Source of the DNA: Nocardiopsis sp. YSL2
GTDB lineage: Bacteria > Actinomycetota > Actinomycetes > Streptosporangiales > Streptosporangiaceae
Assembly: GCF_030555055.1 (NCBI RefSeq)
Contig: NZ_JAMOAO010000001.1
Coordinates: forward strand, 1,178,001 to 1,242,000
Length of the DNA stretch: 64,000 nt
Direction of reading: 5' to 3'
Shown in pieces: positions 8,419-16,757 of this stretch. A model generated the notes under the pieces. It searched no databases. It was not told where the DNA came from and saw nothing but the letters and a program-made list of their open reading frames with translations. A program made the translations under genes and the position numbers. The first letter of the stretch is position 1, and each line of letters opens with the position of its first letter.

Positions 8419-9389
8419 CGGCGCTCCGCGTAGGCCAGGTCGTCCCGCCACAACCGCCGTGCGGCCGTGCGCACGAGCGGTCGCACGGCCGCGGACAGGC
8501 GGCGGGCCAGCGCGAAGCCCGGGCGGTCGGACACGGCCACGGTGGCCTCGATGACCGCCGTGCGCGGGACCCCGTCCCGGTCCACGCCCAGGGGCGTGGC
8601 GTGGGTCTCGACCACGCTGCCCTTCCCCTCGCCCTCGATGATGCGCATGAGCACGGTGCGCGGTTCGGGACAGGCGAACTCGGCCCGGACCGGGACGCCC
8701 CACCGCCCGGCCACCTTGAATCCCACGTCCACGACCATCCGGTCGGGCTCGGGGTCGGGGCCCTCCGGCACCTCCACGACCTCGAGCCCGAGAAACGAGT
8801 AGGGGTGGAACCAGGACCCGTGCCACGGGTCGAGCCGGTTGGCGATCACGTCCTCGGGCTCGCAGCGGCCCGCCAGGCTCTCCACCGCGGCGATGGCGGC
8901 ACCGGCCCGGGGCCGCTCGGGCACGACCGGTTCCGCCAGCGGTTCCTCACCGCCCTCGCGGTCCAGGCGCACCCACACGAGCACCCCGTCGTCGTGGGCC
9001 GGATAGGGGCTCCAGCCCGGAAAGCCGTCGGTGCCCAGGGAGAGCCCGTGCCACCGGCACACCAGGCGCCCCTCGTCCACCGCGCCCCGGCACAGCGGTG
9101 CGCCCAGGTGCGGACAGGCGCCCGGACCGGCGTGCACGGTCCCGTCCGGGGTCCGCCAGGCCACCAGTTCCGTTCCGGCGACCACCCGGCCGAAGGGCCG
9201 GTCCGCCCGCACCTGCTCGCTCGCGGCGAGCACGAACCAGTTGCCCGAGGGCCGGGCCAGCGCCCGCTTGAGCGCGGCGCCGATGACGGCCGGGGAGGCG
9301 CCCCGCCACGTGGGCTCCTGGGCGTTCCAGCGGGTCGCGGGCAGCCGGTGCAGCGGAATCCGGCCGGGCCGCGGATCTGGCGTGGTCAC
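8382..9389 (-). CDS. Rieske [2Fe-2S] oxygenase-like protein of carotenoid cluster
   Basis: 335 residues. The Rieske cluster motif is C92-P-H94 and C111-R-W-H114. A 2-His-1-carboxylate-like mononuclear iron motif follows (D187-P-W-H190-G-S-W-F-H195), so both metal sites of a Rieske non-heme oxygenase are present. I chose GTG at 9389, preceded by CAGGAGGAG and overlapping the crtB stop (GTGA). It lies in one operon with crtE, crtI and crtB, where streptomycetes usually have crtV. It could hydroxylate the aromatic or ionone ring; the reaction is inferred only. Confidence 0.8.
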   Translation of the reverse strand: MTTPDPRPGRIPLHRLPATRWNAQEPTWRGASPAVIGAALKRALARPSGNWFVLAASEQVRADRPFGRVVAGTELVAWRTPDGTVHAGPGACPHLGAPLCRGAVDEGRLVCRWHGLSLGTDGFPGWSPYPAHDDGVLVWVRLDREGGEEPLAEPVVPERPRAGAAIAAVESLAGRCEPEDVIANRLDPWHGSWFHPYSFLGLEVVEVPEGPDPEPDRMVVDVGFKVAGRWGVPVRAEFACPEPRTVLMRIIEGEGKGSVVETHATPLGVDRDGVPRTAVIEATVAVSDRPGFALARRLSAAVRPLVRTAARRLWRDDLAYAERRYLLRASGRWPG

Positions 9390-10372
9390 GTGCGGCTCCT
9401 CCTGGAGTGGTCGTCGCGTTCGCCGTTCCTCGGGCGCGGAAGCGACCGGGCGAGGAGCGAACGGGCGAGAGCGGGTACCGCCGCGGCCGCCTTGCGGGCG
9501 TCGGAGACCCGGTGGCGGGTGCTCCAGACATCGTGGTCGGCCGCGCGGATCTCGTCCAGGATCCCGCGGTAGAGCCGGAAGGCGGTGGCGACACACGGGC
9601 GGGCCACGGGAGAGAGCATCGCGATCCCGGGGCGCGCCCTGCGGTAGAACTCCTGGTTGACCTCCACCAGGGCGGCCACGGCGCGGCGGGCACGGGGGTC
9701 GGCCGCGCGGGCGCGCCGGCAGCGTTCCAGCAGCCCCCGGTCCACTCCGTGGTCGGCCAGCACGTCCGCGGGCAGGTAGACGCGCCCGCGCGCCAGGTCC
9801 TCCGACACGTCGCGCAGGAAGTTGGTGAGCTGGAAGGCCTCACCGAGCGCGGCGGCGTGCGGCGCGGCCTCGTCGTGGGGCACCACCGTCCCCAGGACCG
9901 GCAGCACCTGGAGTCCGATCACGGCCGCGGACCCGTACATGTAGGAGCGCAGGTGCTCCAGGTCCGTGTACTGCGTGACGGACAGGTCCATGCGCATCGA
10001 GGCCATGAACGCCGTGAAGTAGTCGTCGGGCAGCCGGTGGCGCCGGGCCGTGTCCGCGAGTGCCCGCAGCGCCGGTTCGCAGGCCCCGCGCCCCGCCAGT
10101 GCCCGCGCCAGCTCGGACTCGATGCCGTCCAGGCGGCGGTGCTGTTCGGCGACGGTGGTACCCGGAGCGGGTTCGTCGACGACGTCGTCCACCCACCGCG
10201 CGAAGCCGTACAGGGCGTGCACGGCCGGTCTGCGCCCGGGTGGCAGGACGCGCGTGGCGGTGTAGTAGGTCCGTCCGTGGTGGGCGTGCAGGGCCCGGCA
10301 GTGCAGGTAGTCGGCCCGCAGCCGGTCATCGCCGATGCCGGCCGCGTCGAGTTCGGCGAGTGCGCCCCTCAT
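9386..10372 (-). CDS. crtB: Phytoene synthase
   Basis: 328 residues. It joins two geranylgeranyl diphosphates to phytoene. The two Asp-rich magnesium sites are DDVVD (62-66) and RDVSED (187-192), inside the family signature LTNFLRDVSEDLARGRVYLP. ATG at 10372 overlaps the crtI stop as ATGA, and the stop overlaps the Rieske start, so translation is chained through three genes. Length is typical. Confidence 0.93.
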   Translation of the reverse strand: MRGALAELDAAGIGDDRLRADYLHCRALHAHHGRTYYTATRVLPPGRRPAVHALYGFARWVDDVVDEPAPGTTVAEQHRRLDGIESELARALAGRGACEPALRALADTARRHRLPDDYFTAFMASMRMDLSVTQYTDLEHLRSYMYGSAAVIGLQVLPVLGTVVPHDEAAPHAAALGEAFQLTNFLRDVSEDLARGRVYLPADVLADHGVDRGLLERCRRARAADPRARRAVAALVEVNQEFYRRARPGIAMLSPVARPCVATAFRLYRGILDEIRAADHDVWSTRHRVSDARKAAAAVPALARSLLARSLPRPRNGERDDHSRRSRT

Positions 10373-11898
10373 CGGCTTCCTCCGGTCCGGGACAGGACGC
10401 GCGCGGCGGCCAGCTTGCCCGAGACCAGGACCGTGGGCACCCCGACGCCGGGAGTGGTCCCGCAGCCGGCCAGGACCGCGTTCGCCGTTCCGCGCACGGT
10501 GTTGGCCGGGCGGAAGGGCCCGGTCTGGGCGAAGGTGTGCGCGAGCGAGAACGGGGTCCCGCGCGCGAGCCCCTGCCGCGCCCAGTCGGCCGGAGTGACC
10601 AGGTGTTCGGTCCGGATCGAGGAGTCCAGGCCGGTCAGCCCCCGTTCCTCGAGCGTGGCGACCAGGCGGTCCCGGTAGCGCGGACCCTCGGCGTCCCAGT
10701 CGATCCGTCCGGCGTCGAGGTTGGGCGCGGGCGCGAGCACGTACAGCAGGTGGCGGCCGTCCGGGGCCAGGGAGGGGTCGGTGACCGTGGGCTGGGTCAC
10801 CAGGAGGGAGGGGTCGCTCATGGGGCGCCCCGCACCGATGATCTCGTCGAAGGTGCCCTTCCACGCCCGGCCGAAGGAGATGGTGTGGTGGGCCAGGGAC
10901 TCCCACGTGCGGTCCGTGCCCAGGTGCAGGACCACCGCCGAGGGGGAGAAGCGGTGCGGTACCGGTCGGCGGACCCGGTGGCCCAGGAGCCGGTGGGCCG
11001 CGGGCAGGTCGGTGGTGAGCACGACCTGGTCGCAGGGCAGCCGCTCTCCCCGGTCGGTGACCACGGCGGTGACCCGGTCACCGCGCCGCTCCAACCGCGT
11101 CACCGACTCCCCGTAGCGCAGGACGCCGCCGGCCTTGGCCGCGGCGGCGGCCAGGGCGTCGCCGACGGCGCGCATGCCGCCCCGCGGGAAGTAGACGCCG
11201 GCGACGGTGTCCATGTAGGCGATGACCGCGTAGGCGGCCAGGGCCCGGTCCGGAGGCACCCCGGCGTACAGCGACTGGAAGGAGAAGATCCGGCGCAGCC
11301 GTTCGTCGCGCACGTAGCGCCCCACGGCCGGGGCCAGCCGGCCGAAGCCGCCCAGTGCCGCCAGTCGGAGCAGGTCGGGCCGCACCAGGTCCAGCGGCGA
11401 GTCGAACTGCGCGTCGATGAAGGAGCGCATCTCGACCCGGTACAGGCGGGTGAGCCACTCGCGCAGGCGCAGGTAGCCGACGGCCTCGCGGGTCCCGGCC
11501 ACCCGCCCGACCTCGGCGGTCATGGCCGCCCGGTCGGTGTGGACGTCGATGGTGGACCCGTCGGCGAAGGACGCCCGGTAGGCGGGCGCCAGCGGCACGA
11601 GGTCCAGGCGCTCCCCGACCGTCTCGCCGACCGCGCCGAAGGCCTCGTCCAGGAGTTCGGGCATGGTCAGCACGGTCGGTCCGGTGTCGATCCGGTACCC
11701 GTCGAGGTCCAGGCGCCCGGCCCGGCCGCCCGGGTGGTCCTCCCTCTCGACCACCACGACCTCGCGTCCGGCGCCCAGCAGGTGCAGCGCGCACGCCAGG
11801 CCGGACAGGCCCGCACCGACCACGACGACCGGGTCGCGCCCGCGAGGCCCCCCGGGCCGGCGGCCGCCCCGCGTCCGCCCGTTGCGATGGATCGGCAT
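10369..11898 (-). CDS. crtI: Phytoene desaturase
   Basis: 509 residues. It desaturates phytoene to lycopene using FAD. VVGAGLSG at residues 26-33 is the nucleotide-binding motif after a basic, Gly-rich N-terminal extension of about 22 residues. The C-terminal GCGTTPGVGVPTVLVSG is the bacterial-type CrtI signature. It starts 34 bases after the crtE stop and overlaps crtB. Confidence 0.93.
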   Translation of the reverse strand: MPIHRNGRTRGGRRPGGPRGRDPVVVVGAGLSGLACALHLLGAGREVVVVEREDHPGGRAGRLDLDGYRIDTGPTVLTMPELLDEAFGAVGETVGERLDLVPLAPAYRASFADGSTIDVHTDRAAMTAEVGRVAGTREAVGYLRLREWLTRLYRVEMRSFIDAQFDSPLDLVRPDLLRLAALGGFGRLAPAVGRYVRDERLRRIFSFQSLYAGVPPDRALAAYAVIAYMDTVAGVYFPRGGMRAVGDALAAAAAKAGGVLRYGESVTRLERRGDRVTAVVTDRGERLPCDQVVLTTDLPAAHRLLGHRVRRPVPHRFSPSAVVLHLGTDRTWESLAHHTISFGRAWKGTFDEIIGAGRPMSDPSLLVTQPTVTDPSLAPDGRHLLYVLAPAPNLDAGRIDWDAEGPRYRDRLVATLEERGLTGLDSSIRTEHLVTPADWARQGLARGTPFSLAHTFAQTGPFRPANTVRGTANAVLAGCGTTPGVGVPTVLVSGKLAAARVLSRTGGSR

Positions 11899-11932
11899 GA
11901 TCCTTGGTCCTCTCCCGCCCCGAGGGGCGTGT

Positions 11933-13033
11933 TCAGGGTCGGGCGGCCGCCTCGCCGAGGCGGCGCAGCTCCTTCATGACGTCGGGGTCGATCGGGAGGG
12001 CGGCCAGGTGGCCGATGGCGCGGACCGACAGCTCGCGGCAGCGCCGCAGGACCAGTTCCCGGGCGCCCACGGCGTCGAGCACGCGCGCGGCGAGCGCGGG
12101 GTCGGTCCCCCCGCCGACGCCGCTCAGGAGGTGTTCGGCCTCTTCGTCGCCGCGCTCGCGGGCCAGGCGCAGCCCCGACGACAGCAGCAGCGTGTTCCTG
12201 CCCCGTGCCAGGTCCTCCCCGGCCTGTTTGCCGGTCACCTCGGGGGAGCCGTAGGCGTCCCTGAGATCGTCACGCAGCTGGAAGGCCACGCCGACGTCCT
12301 GGCCGTAGGCCCGCAGGGCGCGCACGGTCGGCTGGGATGCCCCGGCCATCGCGGCGCCCAGGTGCAGGGGGCGTTCGGCGGTGTAGGCGGCCGTCTTGAG
12401 CCGGTCGGTGCGCAGGGCCCCGGCCTCGGAGCGGTCCCGCCGCGCCTGGCCGCGGATGTCGAGGAACTGCCCGGCCACGACCTCGGTGCGCACCCGGCTC
12501 CACACCCGCCGGGCGTCCTGGTGCTCGGCCAGGTCCGCCAGTGCGGCGTCGAGCAGGTCGTCGGCCCAGGCCAGCGCGAGGTCGCCGGTCAGCACCGCCA
12601 TGGCCTCGCCGTAGCGGCGGAGCTCACCGGTGTAGGCCCCGGCCCGGTGCTCGGCCGCGAAGGCCTCGTGGACCGAGGCCGCGCCGCGGCGCAGCGGTGA
12701 GCCGTCCATGACGTCGTCGTGGACGAGCGCGAAGGTCTGGAGGAGCTCCAGTGCCGCACAGGCGCGCACGGCGGCCTCGGCCGTGGGACCGCGCGGGGCC
12801 CCTCCCCCGGCGGTCCACCCCCACCAGGCCAGCATCGGGCGCAGACGCTTGCCGCCTCCCAGGGTGAACGCGCGCAGAGCGCCCGCCAGGTCCCGGCCGA
12901 AGTCCGGGTCCAGATCGGCGGCTTCGCGGCCCCGCTCGTCCAGGTACTCGCTCAACGCGGCGTCGACGGCGCCGATCACCGACGCCGCGTCCGGGCTGAC
13001 CGGAAATCCCGCCCGGTCCTGTTCTGTTCGCAC
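11933..13033 (-). CDS. crtE: Geranylgeranyl diphosphate synthase (polyprenyl synthetase)
   Basis: 366 residues. It makes geranylgeranyl diphosphate from isopentenyl diphosphate and a shorter allylic diphosphate. The first Asp-rich motif is DDVMD (106-110), the second DDLRD (255-259), and GGGKRLRP (59-66) binds diphosphate. The start is a GTG at 13033 with only a weak ribosome site. It is the first gene of the crtE-crtI-crtB-Rieske operon, divergent from marR, with a repeated operator-like site and a sigma-70-type promoter upstream. Confidence 0.92.
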   Translation of the reverse strand: MRTEQDRAGFPVSPDAASVIGAVDAALSEYLDERGREAADLDPDFGRDLAGALRAFTLGGGKRLRPMLAWWGWTAGGGAPRGPTAEAAVRACAALELLQTFALVHDDVMDGSPLRRGAASVHEAFAAEHRAGAYTGELRRYGEAMAVLTGDLALAWADDLLDAALADLAEHQDARRVWSRVRTEVVAGQFLDIRGQARRDRSEAGALRTDRLKTAAYTAERPLHLGAAMAGASQPTVRALRAYGQDVGVAFQLRDDLRDAYGSPEVTGKQAGEDLARGRNTLLLSSGLRLARERGDEEAEHLLSGVGGGTDPALAARVLDAVGARELVLRRCRELSVRAIGHLAALPIDPDVMKELRRLGEAAARP

Positions 13034-13050
13034 ACTCTGGATAGCAGACT

Positions 13051-13084
13051 CCTCGATCTCGAGGTAGCTTGGAAAGCAAGAATC
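13051..13084 (-). promoter_or_regulatory. Composite operator between crtE and marR
   Basis: Two adjoining dyads. CCTCGA-TC-TCGAGG lies at 13051-13064. At 13062-13084 the plus strand reads TAGCTTGGAA, two bases (AG), CAAGAATC. The second is 20/23 identical to the site before the MMPL gene. Both lie between the predicted crtE -10 box and the crtE start codon, a position suited to repression. Confidence 0.55.
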
Positions 13085-13093
13085 TCGGTTTCC

Positions 13094-13122
13094 GGTTTAG
13101 TTCCCATCCTCTTCATCGTCAA
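13094..13122 (-). promoter_or_regulatory. Predicted crtE promoter
   Basis: On the minus strand TTGACG (13122-13117) and TAAACC (13099-13094) are separated by exactly 17 bases, a good housekeeping-sigma arrangement. The putative MarR operator begins 10 bases downstream of the -10 box. Sequence-based prediction only. Confidence 0.5.
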
Positions 13123-13196
13123 CCATCGGCTCCACCGCGGGGCCGTAGACTCACGGAGGTAACCGACCATCCGGCCGCCGAGCCGTTGGGAGCCGC

Positions 13197-13712
13197 ATGG
13201 ACGCCGCATCGACCACCCCCGCCGCCGGGCCGGACGGGACTTCGGGCGGCCTGGACGACGACCGGGCGCGAGCCGACCTGTACATGGCCCTGCAGACCGA
13301 TGGCCAGCAACTCGCCGTGCGACTCGTCCGGCTCCTGCACCGGATGTCCGACCGTTCGGGGATGAACCCGACCGACTTCCAGTGCTACACGCTGTTGCGT
13401 GTCGGTGGCACGCTGACACCCGGGGAGATCGCCGACAGCCTCCGTCTGTCCACCGGATCGGTGACCGGTGTGATCGACCGACTGGAGGCACACGGCCTCG
13501 TGGAGCGCACCCGCCATCCCCAGGACCGCCGCAAGGTCGCCGTCCGCCTGGTCGAGGGCGCGGACACCATCGCCGCCGCCTCCGCGCCCGGAATGCGCGA
13601 GGCGATGACCCGGATGCACGAGGGCTACTCGGTGGACGAACTCCGGGTCATCACGGACTGGCTCGACCGCGTGGGCCGGACCCTGGACGGCCTCATCGCC
13701 GCGTCCGACTGA
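13197..13712 (+). CDS. MarR family transcriptional regulator
   Basis: 171 residues. The winged helix spans about residues 55-120 (TPGEIADSLRLSTGSVTGVIDRLEAHGLVERTRHPQDRRK shape, with the wing Asp-Arg-Arg). Start ATG 13197 follows TTGGGAG by 7 bases. The position, divergent from crtE, is that of CrtR in Corynebacterium glutamicum, a MarR-type repressor of carotenogenesis that responds to isoprenoid diphosphates. Whether this protein senses the same ligand cannot be seen. Dyads flank it on both sides. Confidence 0.85.
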   Translation: MDAASTTPAAGPDGTSGGLDDDRARADLYMALQTDGQQLAVRLVRLLHRMSDRSGMNPTDFQCYTLLRVGGTLTPGEIADSLRLSTGSVTGVIDRLEAHGLVERTRHPQDRRKVAVRLVEGADTIAAASAPGMREAMTRMHEGYSVDELRVITDWLDRVGRTLDGLIAASD

Positions 13713-13751
13713 CGCGTTCCCCCGCCCTTCGCCCCGAATCGCGACGAACGT

Positions 13752-13799
13752 CCTCGTTGTCGAGGTTGTTTGGCGGTTGACCGGGCACGCCCTTACCAT
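13752..13799 (+). promoter_or_regulatory. Predicted promoter and dyad before the BCCT gene
   Basis: CCTCG-TTGT-CGAGG at 13752-13765 matches the crtE dyad at 13051-13064 in 12 of 14 bases. TTGGCG (13770-13775) and TACCAT (13794-13799) are 18 bases apart and can serve as -35 and -10. This would place the mRNA start near 13806, which rules out the in-frame TTG at 13770 as the start of the next gene. Confidence 0.4.
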
Positions 13800-13901
13800 C
13801 CACGGGACATCACCCCTGGCTCAGGGCCCTGTTTCCGACAGGTCCCGGCCACCCGACCGCCGCAGGCGTACCCGTCCCACCCGGGCTGGGAAGGAGCCAC
13901 C

Positions 13902-15509
13902 ATCTCATCCCTGCGCACCTACATCAGAGAACACACGAATCCGACGGTCTTCGGCGTCTCCGGCGTCGTGATCATCGCGTTCCTCGTCATAGGCATCGTC
14001 GCCACCGAGCCCCTGCTCAACGCGACGACCGTTACCCGTGACTGGATCAGCAGCGAACTCGGCTGGCTCTACGTCCTGTCCACGACGTTCTTCCTGGGCA
14101 TGGCCGTGTTCATGATGCTCGGCAAGTACGGCCGGATCAGGCTCGGGCCCGACGACTCACGCCCCGAGTTCAGCACACTCGCCTGGTTCGCCATGCTCTT
14201 CACCACGGGCATGGGCATCGGGCTGGTGTTCTGGGGCGTCTCCGAGCCCATCCACCACCTGACGTGGCCGCGCAACTCCGACTTCATGCCCACCGACGAC
14301 GGCCCCCTGCCCGAGGCCGCCAACGAGGCCCTGGCGCTCAGCCTGTTCCACTGGAGCTTCCACCCCTGGGCGATCTACATCGCGCTGGGGATGTCGCTGG
14401 GCTACTTCGCGTTCCGCAAGGGACTGCCGCTGCGCCCGGCCTCGGCCCTGTACCCGCTGATCGGGGACCGGGCCTTCGGCTGGCCCGGCAACATCGTCGA
14501 CATCCTGGCGGTCTTCGGCACCATCTTCGGCCTGGCGACGTCCCTGGGCCTGGGCACGCTGCAGATCAACGGCGGGCTGAACCACGTGTTCGGCATCCCG
14601 ACCAACTCGACCGTCCAGTCGATCATCATCATCGTCATCACCAGCATCGCCCTGCTGAGCGTGCTGGCCGGGATCGACAAGGGCATCCGGCGCCTGTCGG
14701 TCATCAACCTGTGGCTGGCGTTCCTGCTGCTGGGCGTCGTCTTCCTGTTCGGGCCCAAGCTGTTCATGATCTCCACCATGACCACGTCCGCGGGCGACTA
14801 CCTGGGCAACCTGGTCCCGTGGAGCCTGGCCTTCCCGAGTCCGCAGACCGACCCGCAGGCCGCCGCCTGGACCACCGCCTGGAGCGTCTTCTACTGGGGC
14901 TGGTGGATCTCGTGGGCGCCCTTCGTCGGCATCTTCCTCGCCCGGATCTCCTACGGCCGCACCATCCGTGAGTTCGTCCTGGGCGCGCTGTTCGCCCCGG
15001 TCGTGGTCTCCATCCTGTGGTTCGGCGTGTTCGGCGGCTCCGGCCTGTTCTACGAGCTGTACGAGAACGCCGGCCTGGCCGACCTGGCCGAGGAGGACCG
15101 CGCGTTCCGCGTGATGGACCTGATGTTCTCCTTCGCGCCGACCCTGGGCAACGCGGTCTCACTCCTGCTCATCCTGGTGGTCACGATCTTCTTCGTCACC
15201 TCCTCCGACTCCGGCTCGCTGGTCGTGGACACCCTCACCAACGGGGGCGACACCAACCCGGTCCGCTGGCAGCGGGCCTTCTGGGCGATCGCCGAGGGCG
15301 GGGTCACCCTCATCCTGCTGGTGCTGGGCGGAGAGAACGCCCTGGCGGCGCTCCAGGCGGCGTCGGTGGTGACGGGTCTGCCCTTCGCCCTGATCCTGCT
15401 GTTCATGATCTGGGGACTGGCGCGGGCGCTGTCCCGCGAGCGGATTCCGAAGCTGGTCTCACCGGAGCGCCGCTCCGAGGGCAAGCAGCCGCCCGCCGCG
15501 AAGTCCTGA
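13902..15509 (+). CDS. BCCT family betaine/choline/carnitine transporter
   Basis: About 535 residues, twelve predicted membrane helices, taking up compatible solutes such as glycine betaine. The family core shows as GMGIGLVFWGVSEP, the glycine-rich stretch of helix 3 region, and WTTAWSVFYWGWWISWAPFVG, the aromatic box region. The best ribosome site, GGGAAGGAG at 13888-13896, is followed at 5 bases by ATC, not by ATG, GTG or TTG. The only conventional in-frame start upstream (TTG 13770) lies in the predicted promoter, and the next downstream one is inside the first helix. I therefore annotate ATC 13902. A short cytoplasmic tail ends the protein. Confidence 0.85.
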   Translation: MSSLRTYIREHTNPTVFGVSGVVIIAFLVIGIVATEPLLNATTVTRDWISSELGWLYVLSTTFFLGMAVFMMLGKYGRIRLGPDDSRPEFSTLAWFAMLFTTGMGIGLVFWGVSEPIHHLTWPRNSDFMPTDDGPLPEAANEALALSLFHWSFHPWAIYIALGMSLGYFAFRKGLPLRPASALYPLIGDRAFGWPGNIVDILAVFGTIFGLATSLGLGTLQINGGLNHVFGIPTNSTVQSIIIIVITSIALLSVLAGIDKGIRRLSVINLWLAFLLLGVVFLFGPKLFMISTMTTSAGDYLGNLVPWSLAFPSPQTDPQAAAWTTAWSVFYWGWWISWAPFVGIFLARISYGRTIREFVLGALFAPVVVSILWFGVFGGSGLFYELYENAGLADLAEEDRAFRVMDLMFSFAPTLGNAVSLLLILVVTIFFVTSSDSGSLVVDTLTNGGDTNPVRWQRAFWAIAEGGVTLILLVLGGENALAALQAASVVTGLPFALILLFMIWGLARALSRERIPKLVSPERRSEGKQPPAAKS

Positions 15510-15566
15510 CCCGGAGGGAACACACCACGTGAGCCACGCATCCACGGACACCGACAGGAGGCGGAC

Positions 15567-16031
15567 GTGACACCCAAGAGGTTCAGCAACCCCTTTCACG
15601 GGGTGGTGGACATGATCACCGAGATGAACCGCATCTCCGACACCATGTCCTCGATCGAGACCAGCCAGGCGGGTGAGCGCGAGCGCGGCTACGCCGACGC
15701 CTGGAGCCCGCCCACGGACATCCTGGCCCGCGGCGAGGACCTCGTCGTCCGGTGCGAGATCCCCGGTGTCTACGAGCAGGACGTGACCGTCAGCCTGTCC
15801 CACGGCGTCCTCACCATCAGCGGGGAGCGCCAGCGCGATGAGGACGACGTCGTGTACTACTCGTCCGAGCGGTACATGGGCACCTTCCGACGGGAGATCA
15901 GCCTGCCCGAGGAGATCAGCGAGAACGACATCGAGGCGAGCTACGGCGAGGGGCTGCTGGAGGTGACCGTGCACGGCGCGGCCAACACCACCGCGCCCAG
16001 GAAGATCTCGATCCGGCGGCGCAAGCGCTAG
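15567..16031 (+). CDS. Hsp20 / alpha-crystallin small heat-shock protein
   Basis: 154 residues. ATP-independent chaperone that holds unfolding proteins. The alpha-crystallin domain spans about residues 45-145, ending in GLLEVTVHG, the conserved beta-9 strand motif, with a basic C-terminus (ISIRRRKR). GTG start at 15567 behind CAGGAGG. It lies 57 bases after the BCCT gene, so co-transcription is possible. No HrcA (CIRCE) or HspR (HAIR) element was seen before it. Confidence 0.88.
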   Translation: MTPKRFSNPFHGVVDMITEMNRISDTMSSIETSQAGERERGYADAWSPPTDILARGEDLVVRCEIPGVYEQDVTVSLSHGVLTISGERQRDEDDVVYYSSERYMGTFRREISLPEEISENDIEASYGEGLLEVTVHGAANTTAPRKISIRRRKR

Positions 16032-16044
16032 GACGATCGCCCGG

Positions 16045-16078
16045 AACCCCCTGCGGTGCGTCACCGCAGGGGGTTTCC
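16045..16078 (+). terminator. Rho-independent-type terminator after hsp20
   Basis: AACCCCCTGCGGTG, loop CGT, CACCGCAGGGGGTT forms a 14-bp stem followed by T residues (TTTCC). It separates hsp20 from the copper chaperone gene. Confidence 0.8.
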
Positions 16079-16172
16079 TGTGCCCGGAGAGTGCCGGGAA
16101 CCGAACGGGCCCGCGATCCGACGTGAGGGGGGAACGGCCGCGCACCCAGCGGCCCGAGACCGTGGAGCACCC

Positions 16173-16757
16173 ATGCACCCGACCCGTACCGCCGGGGCCG
16201 CCGCCCTGTTCTCCCTCGTCCTGGCCCTGTCCGCCTGCGGAGGCGCCGACCAGCCGCAGGAGCAGGCCGCCGCCGGGGACGGCGCGGCCGAGGACGCCAC
16301 CGCCGCCGACGGCTTCGAGATCACCGACCCCTGGATCAAGGCCGCCACCGTCGAGGACGGCATGACGGCCGTGTTCGGCGAGATCGGCAACGGTTCCGAC
16401 ACCGACGTGACCATCGTCTCCGCCGCGCACGAGGCCGCGGGCATGACCGAACTGCACGAGGGCGTCACCGAGGGCGCCGACACCACCATGCGCGAGGTCG
16501 AGGAGGGCTTCGCCATCCCGGCGGGCGGCTCCCGGACCCTGGAGGCCGGCGGCGACCACATCATGCTGATGGACCTGAGCGAGGACCTGGAGCCGGGTAC
16601 CGAGTCCACCGTCACCGTGGAGTTCGCCGACGGCTCCACCGCCGAGTTCACCGCACAGGTCAAGGAGTTCGCGGGCGCCAACGAGGAGTACGGCGGCGGC
16701 GAGGAGGAGTCGGAGGGCGAGCACACCGACCACGCGTACACGGAGGACGAGGGCTGA
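16173..16757 (+). CDS. PCu(A)C copper chaperone lipoprotein
   Basis: 194 residues. An N-terminal lipoprotein signal (AALFSLVLALSACGG, Cys as lipid site) is followed by a PCuAC domain. The Cu(I) ligands are visible as His-x10-Met and, 22 residues on, His-x-Met (GGDHIMLMDL), close to the classic H(M)x10Mx21HxM pattern. The C-terminal tail is acidic and His-bearing (GEHTDHAYTEDEG), a possible extra metal site. ATG 16173 follows GTGGAG. Its stop overlaps the DyP start. In Streptomyces lividans the homologue ECuC works with Sco and the peroxidase DtpA in copper handling outside the membrane; that role here is inferred. Confidence 0.85.
   Translation: MHPTRTAGAAALFSLVLALSACGGADQPQEQAAAGDGAAEDATAADGFEITDPWIKAATVEDGMTAVFGEIGNGSDTDVTIVSAAHEAAGMTELHEGVTEGADTTMREVEEGFAIPAGGSRTLEAGGDHIMLMDLSEDLEPGTESTVTVEFADGSTAEFTAQVKEFAGANEEYGGGEEESEGEHTDHAYTEDEG

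Noticed and set aside
13770..13901. TTG 13770 as start of the BCCT transporter
   Set aside because: It overlaps a predicted -35 box, adds 44 residues without helix or signal character, and has no ribosome site.
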